Assembly (NCBI GenBank): GCA_003641425.1
Contig: QNAH01000178.1
Coordinates: 1 to 6,030 of the forward strand
From: Candidatus Zixiibacteriota bacterium
GTDB taxonomy: Bacteria > Zixibacteria > MSB-5A5 > GN15 > PGXB01
Length of the DNA: 6,030 nt
Direction: 5' to 3'
Below are positions 5,766 through 6,030 of this stretch, piece by piece. Each line of letters starts with the position of its first letter. Position 1 is the stretch's first letter. The notes below the pieces were generated by a model, which was given only the letters and a program-made list of their open reading frames with translations, was not told where the DNA came from and did no database searches. The position numbers and the translations under genes were made by a program.

Positions 5766-5975
5766 TTATGCCGTTGAACTTCCGTTAGAATAAACTACAG
5801 GAGGTCGAGATGTTCTCGGCTGATTTGGATTTTTTGTAGACGCAACTGGATAGATATAGTCGCCATCACTATAATTTGCATATTCTGAATGTGATCCGGA
5901 TGAATTACCAAAATCGCCATTTTTCCCTCTTATAGCCCGTTCAATTTCTTTGAGTTTGTCGCTAAACTTTTTCAT
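5766..5975 (-). CDS. Small Ser/Asn/Gly-rich protein, possible modifier or substrate of the cassette
   Basis: This 69-aa protein matches no family I know. Residues 2-18 could form a charged amphipathic helix (KKFSDKLKEIERAIRGK). Residues 19-69 are low in hydrophobics and rich in Ser, Asn, Gly, Tyr and Pro, hence probably disordered. There is no cysteine and no visible beta-grasp fold. The C-terminus reads PPVVYSNGSSTA, so it does not end in Gly-Gly, but a Gly (G65) lies four residues from the end. The reading frame is supported by GGGAGA (5981-5986), well placed before the ATG at 5975. It is the first gene in the window on this strand, with a 90-base gap and a stem-loop before the E2-like gene. 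Its position matches that of the modifier gene in known E2-E1-JAB cassettes. Role as modifier, substrate or unrelated protein is open. Confidence 0.65.
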   Translation of the reverse strand: MKKFSDKLKEIERAIRGKNGDFGNSSGSHSEYANYSDGDYIYPVASTKNPNQPRTSRPPVVYSNGSSTA

Positions 5976-6022
5976 TCTATTCTCCCAAATAGGTTGTTCG
6001 GATTAACAGAAAAACTTAATCG

Positions 6023-6028
6023 AGTATA
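6023..6028 (-). promoter_or_regulatory. Possible -10 box for the minus-strand gene run
   Basis: On the minus strand TATACT lies about 48 bases upstream of the first ATG (5975). The matching -35 region would fall outside the window, so this is only a candidate, and a further upstream gene in the same transcript cannot be excluded. Confidence 0.25.
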
Positions 6029-6030
6029 AC

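Larger units (their letters stand above)
1265..6030. mobile_element. Integrated element (genomic island), left end and partial body
   Basis: A tyrosine recombinase beside an intact tRNA, an excisionase-like HTH gene, a primase-like gene and AT-rich composition throughout the region mark an integrative element. The integrase points away from the tRNA and the remaining genes face it. No conjugation, capsid or partition gene is seen here. The right end is outside the window, so size and class (satellite, island or prophage remnant) cannot be determined. Confidence 0.7.

Noticed and set aside
1..6030. CRISPR array or tandem repeats
   Set aside because: No regularly spaced repeat was seen by eye on either strand.

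Overview
The window reads as a bacterial chromosome segment with an integrated element starting at a tRNA gene. The left part (about 1-1180) is comparatively GC-rich and holds one lipoprotein gene. Everything right of the tRNA is AT-rich: two sampled 60-base rows are 36/60 GC (841-900) against 20/60 GC (1441-1500). The Asp-rich 'GCSDDD' start of the lipoprotein and the Shine-Dalgarno usage suggest a Gram-negative bacterium, possibly of the Bacteroidota/FCB type. No marker gene is present, so the taxonomy is only a guess.

Layout. (1) 118-1062, +: lipoprotein of unknown function, followed by a long stem-loop. (2) 1180-1264, +: class II tRNA-Ser with anticodon UGA and its own promoter just upstream. 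(3) 1378-2478, +: tyrosine recombinase, 113 bases after the tRNA, behind a promoter with a perfect inverted repeat in its -35/spacer region. (4) 2514-5975, -: a six-gene run convergent with the integrase. In transcription order these are a 69-aa disordered-looking small protein, a 144-aa protein resembling an E2 (ubiquitin-conjugating) fold but without any cysteine, a JAB/JAMM metalloprotease, an E1/ThiF-like adenylating enzyme, a DnaG-like CHC2 zinc-finger/TOPRIM protein, and a 66-aa excisionase-type HTH protein. The last five are packed with gaps of 2-9 bases or an overlap of 41 bases. The small gene is set apart by 90 bases that contain a stem-loop.

How it may work together. Integrase and HTH protein are probably the mobility module, using the tRNA-Ser 3' end as attachment site. 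The other end of the element is not in this window. E1-like, E2-like and JAB proteins together are the hallmark of bacterial ubiquitin-like conjugation/deconjugation cassettes, several of which are known anti-phage systems. Here no beta-grasp modifier is visible, the E2-like protein has no cysteine, and the E1-like protein has no cysteine in the usual catalytic region, while the JAMM residues are intact. The adjoining primase-like protein keeps its zinc ligands but has lost most of its TOPRIM catalytic residues. The best candidate for a new system is therefore this cassette: a possibly non-cysteine, adenylation-based modification pathway with a small disordered protein as modifier or substrate, joined to a primase-derived nucleic-acid-binding protein. 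That functional link is inference.
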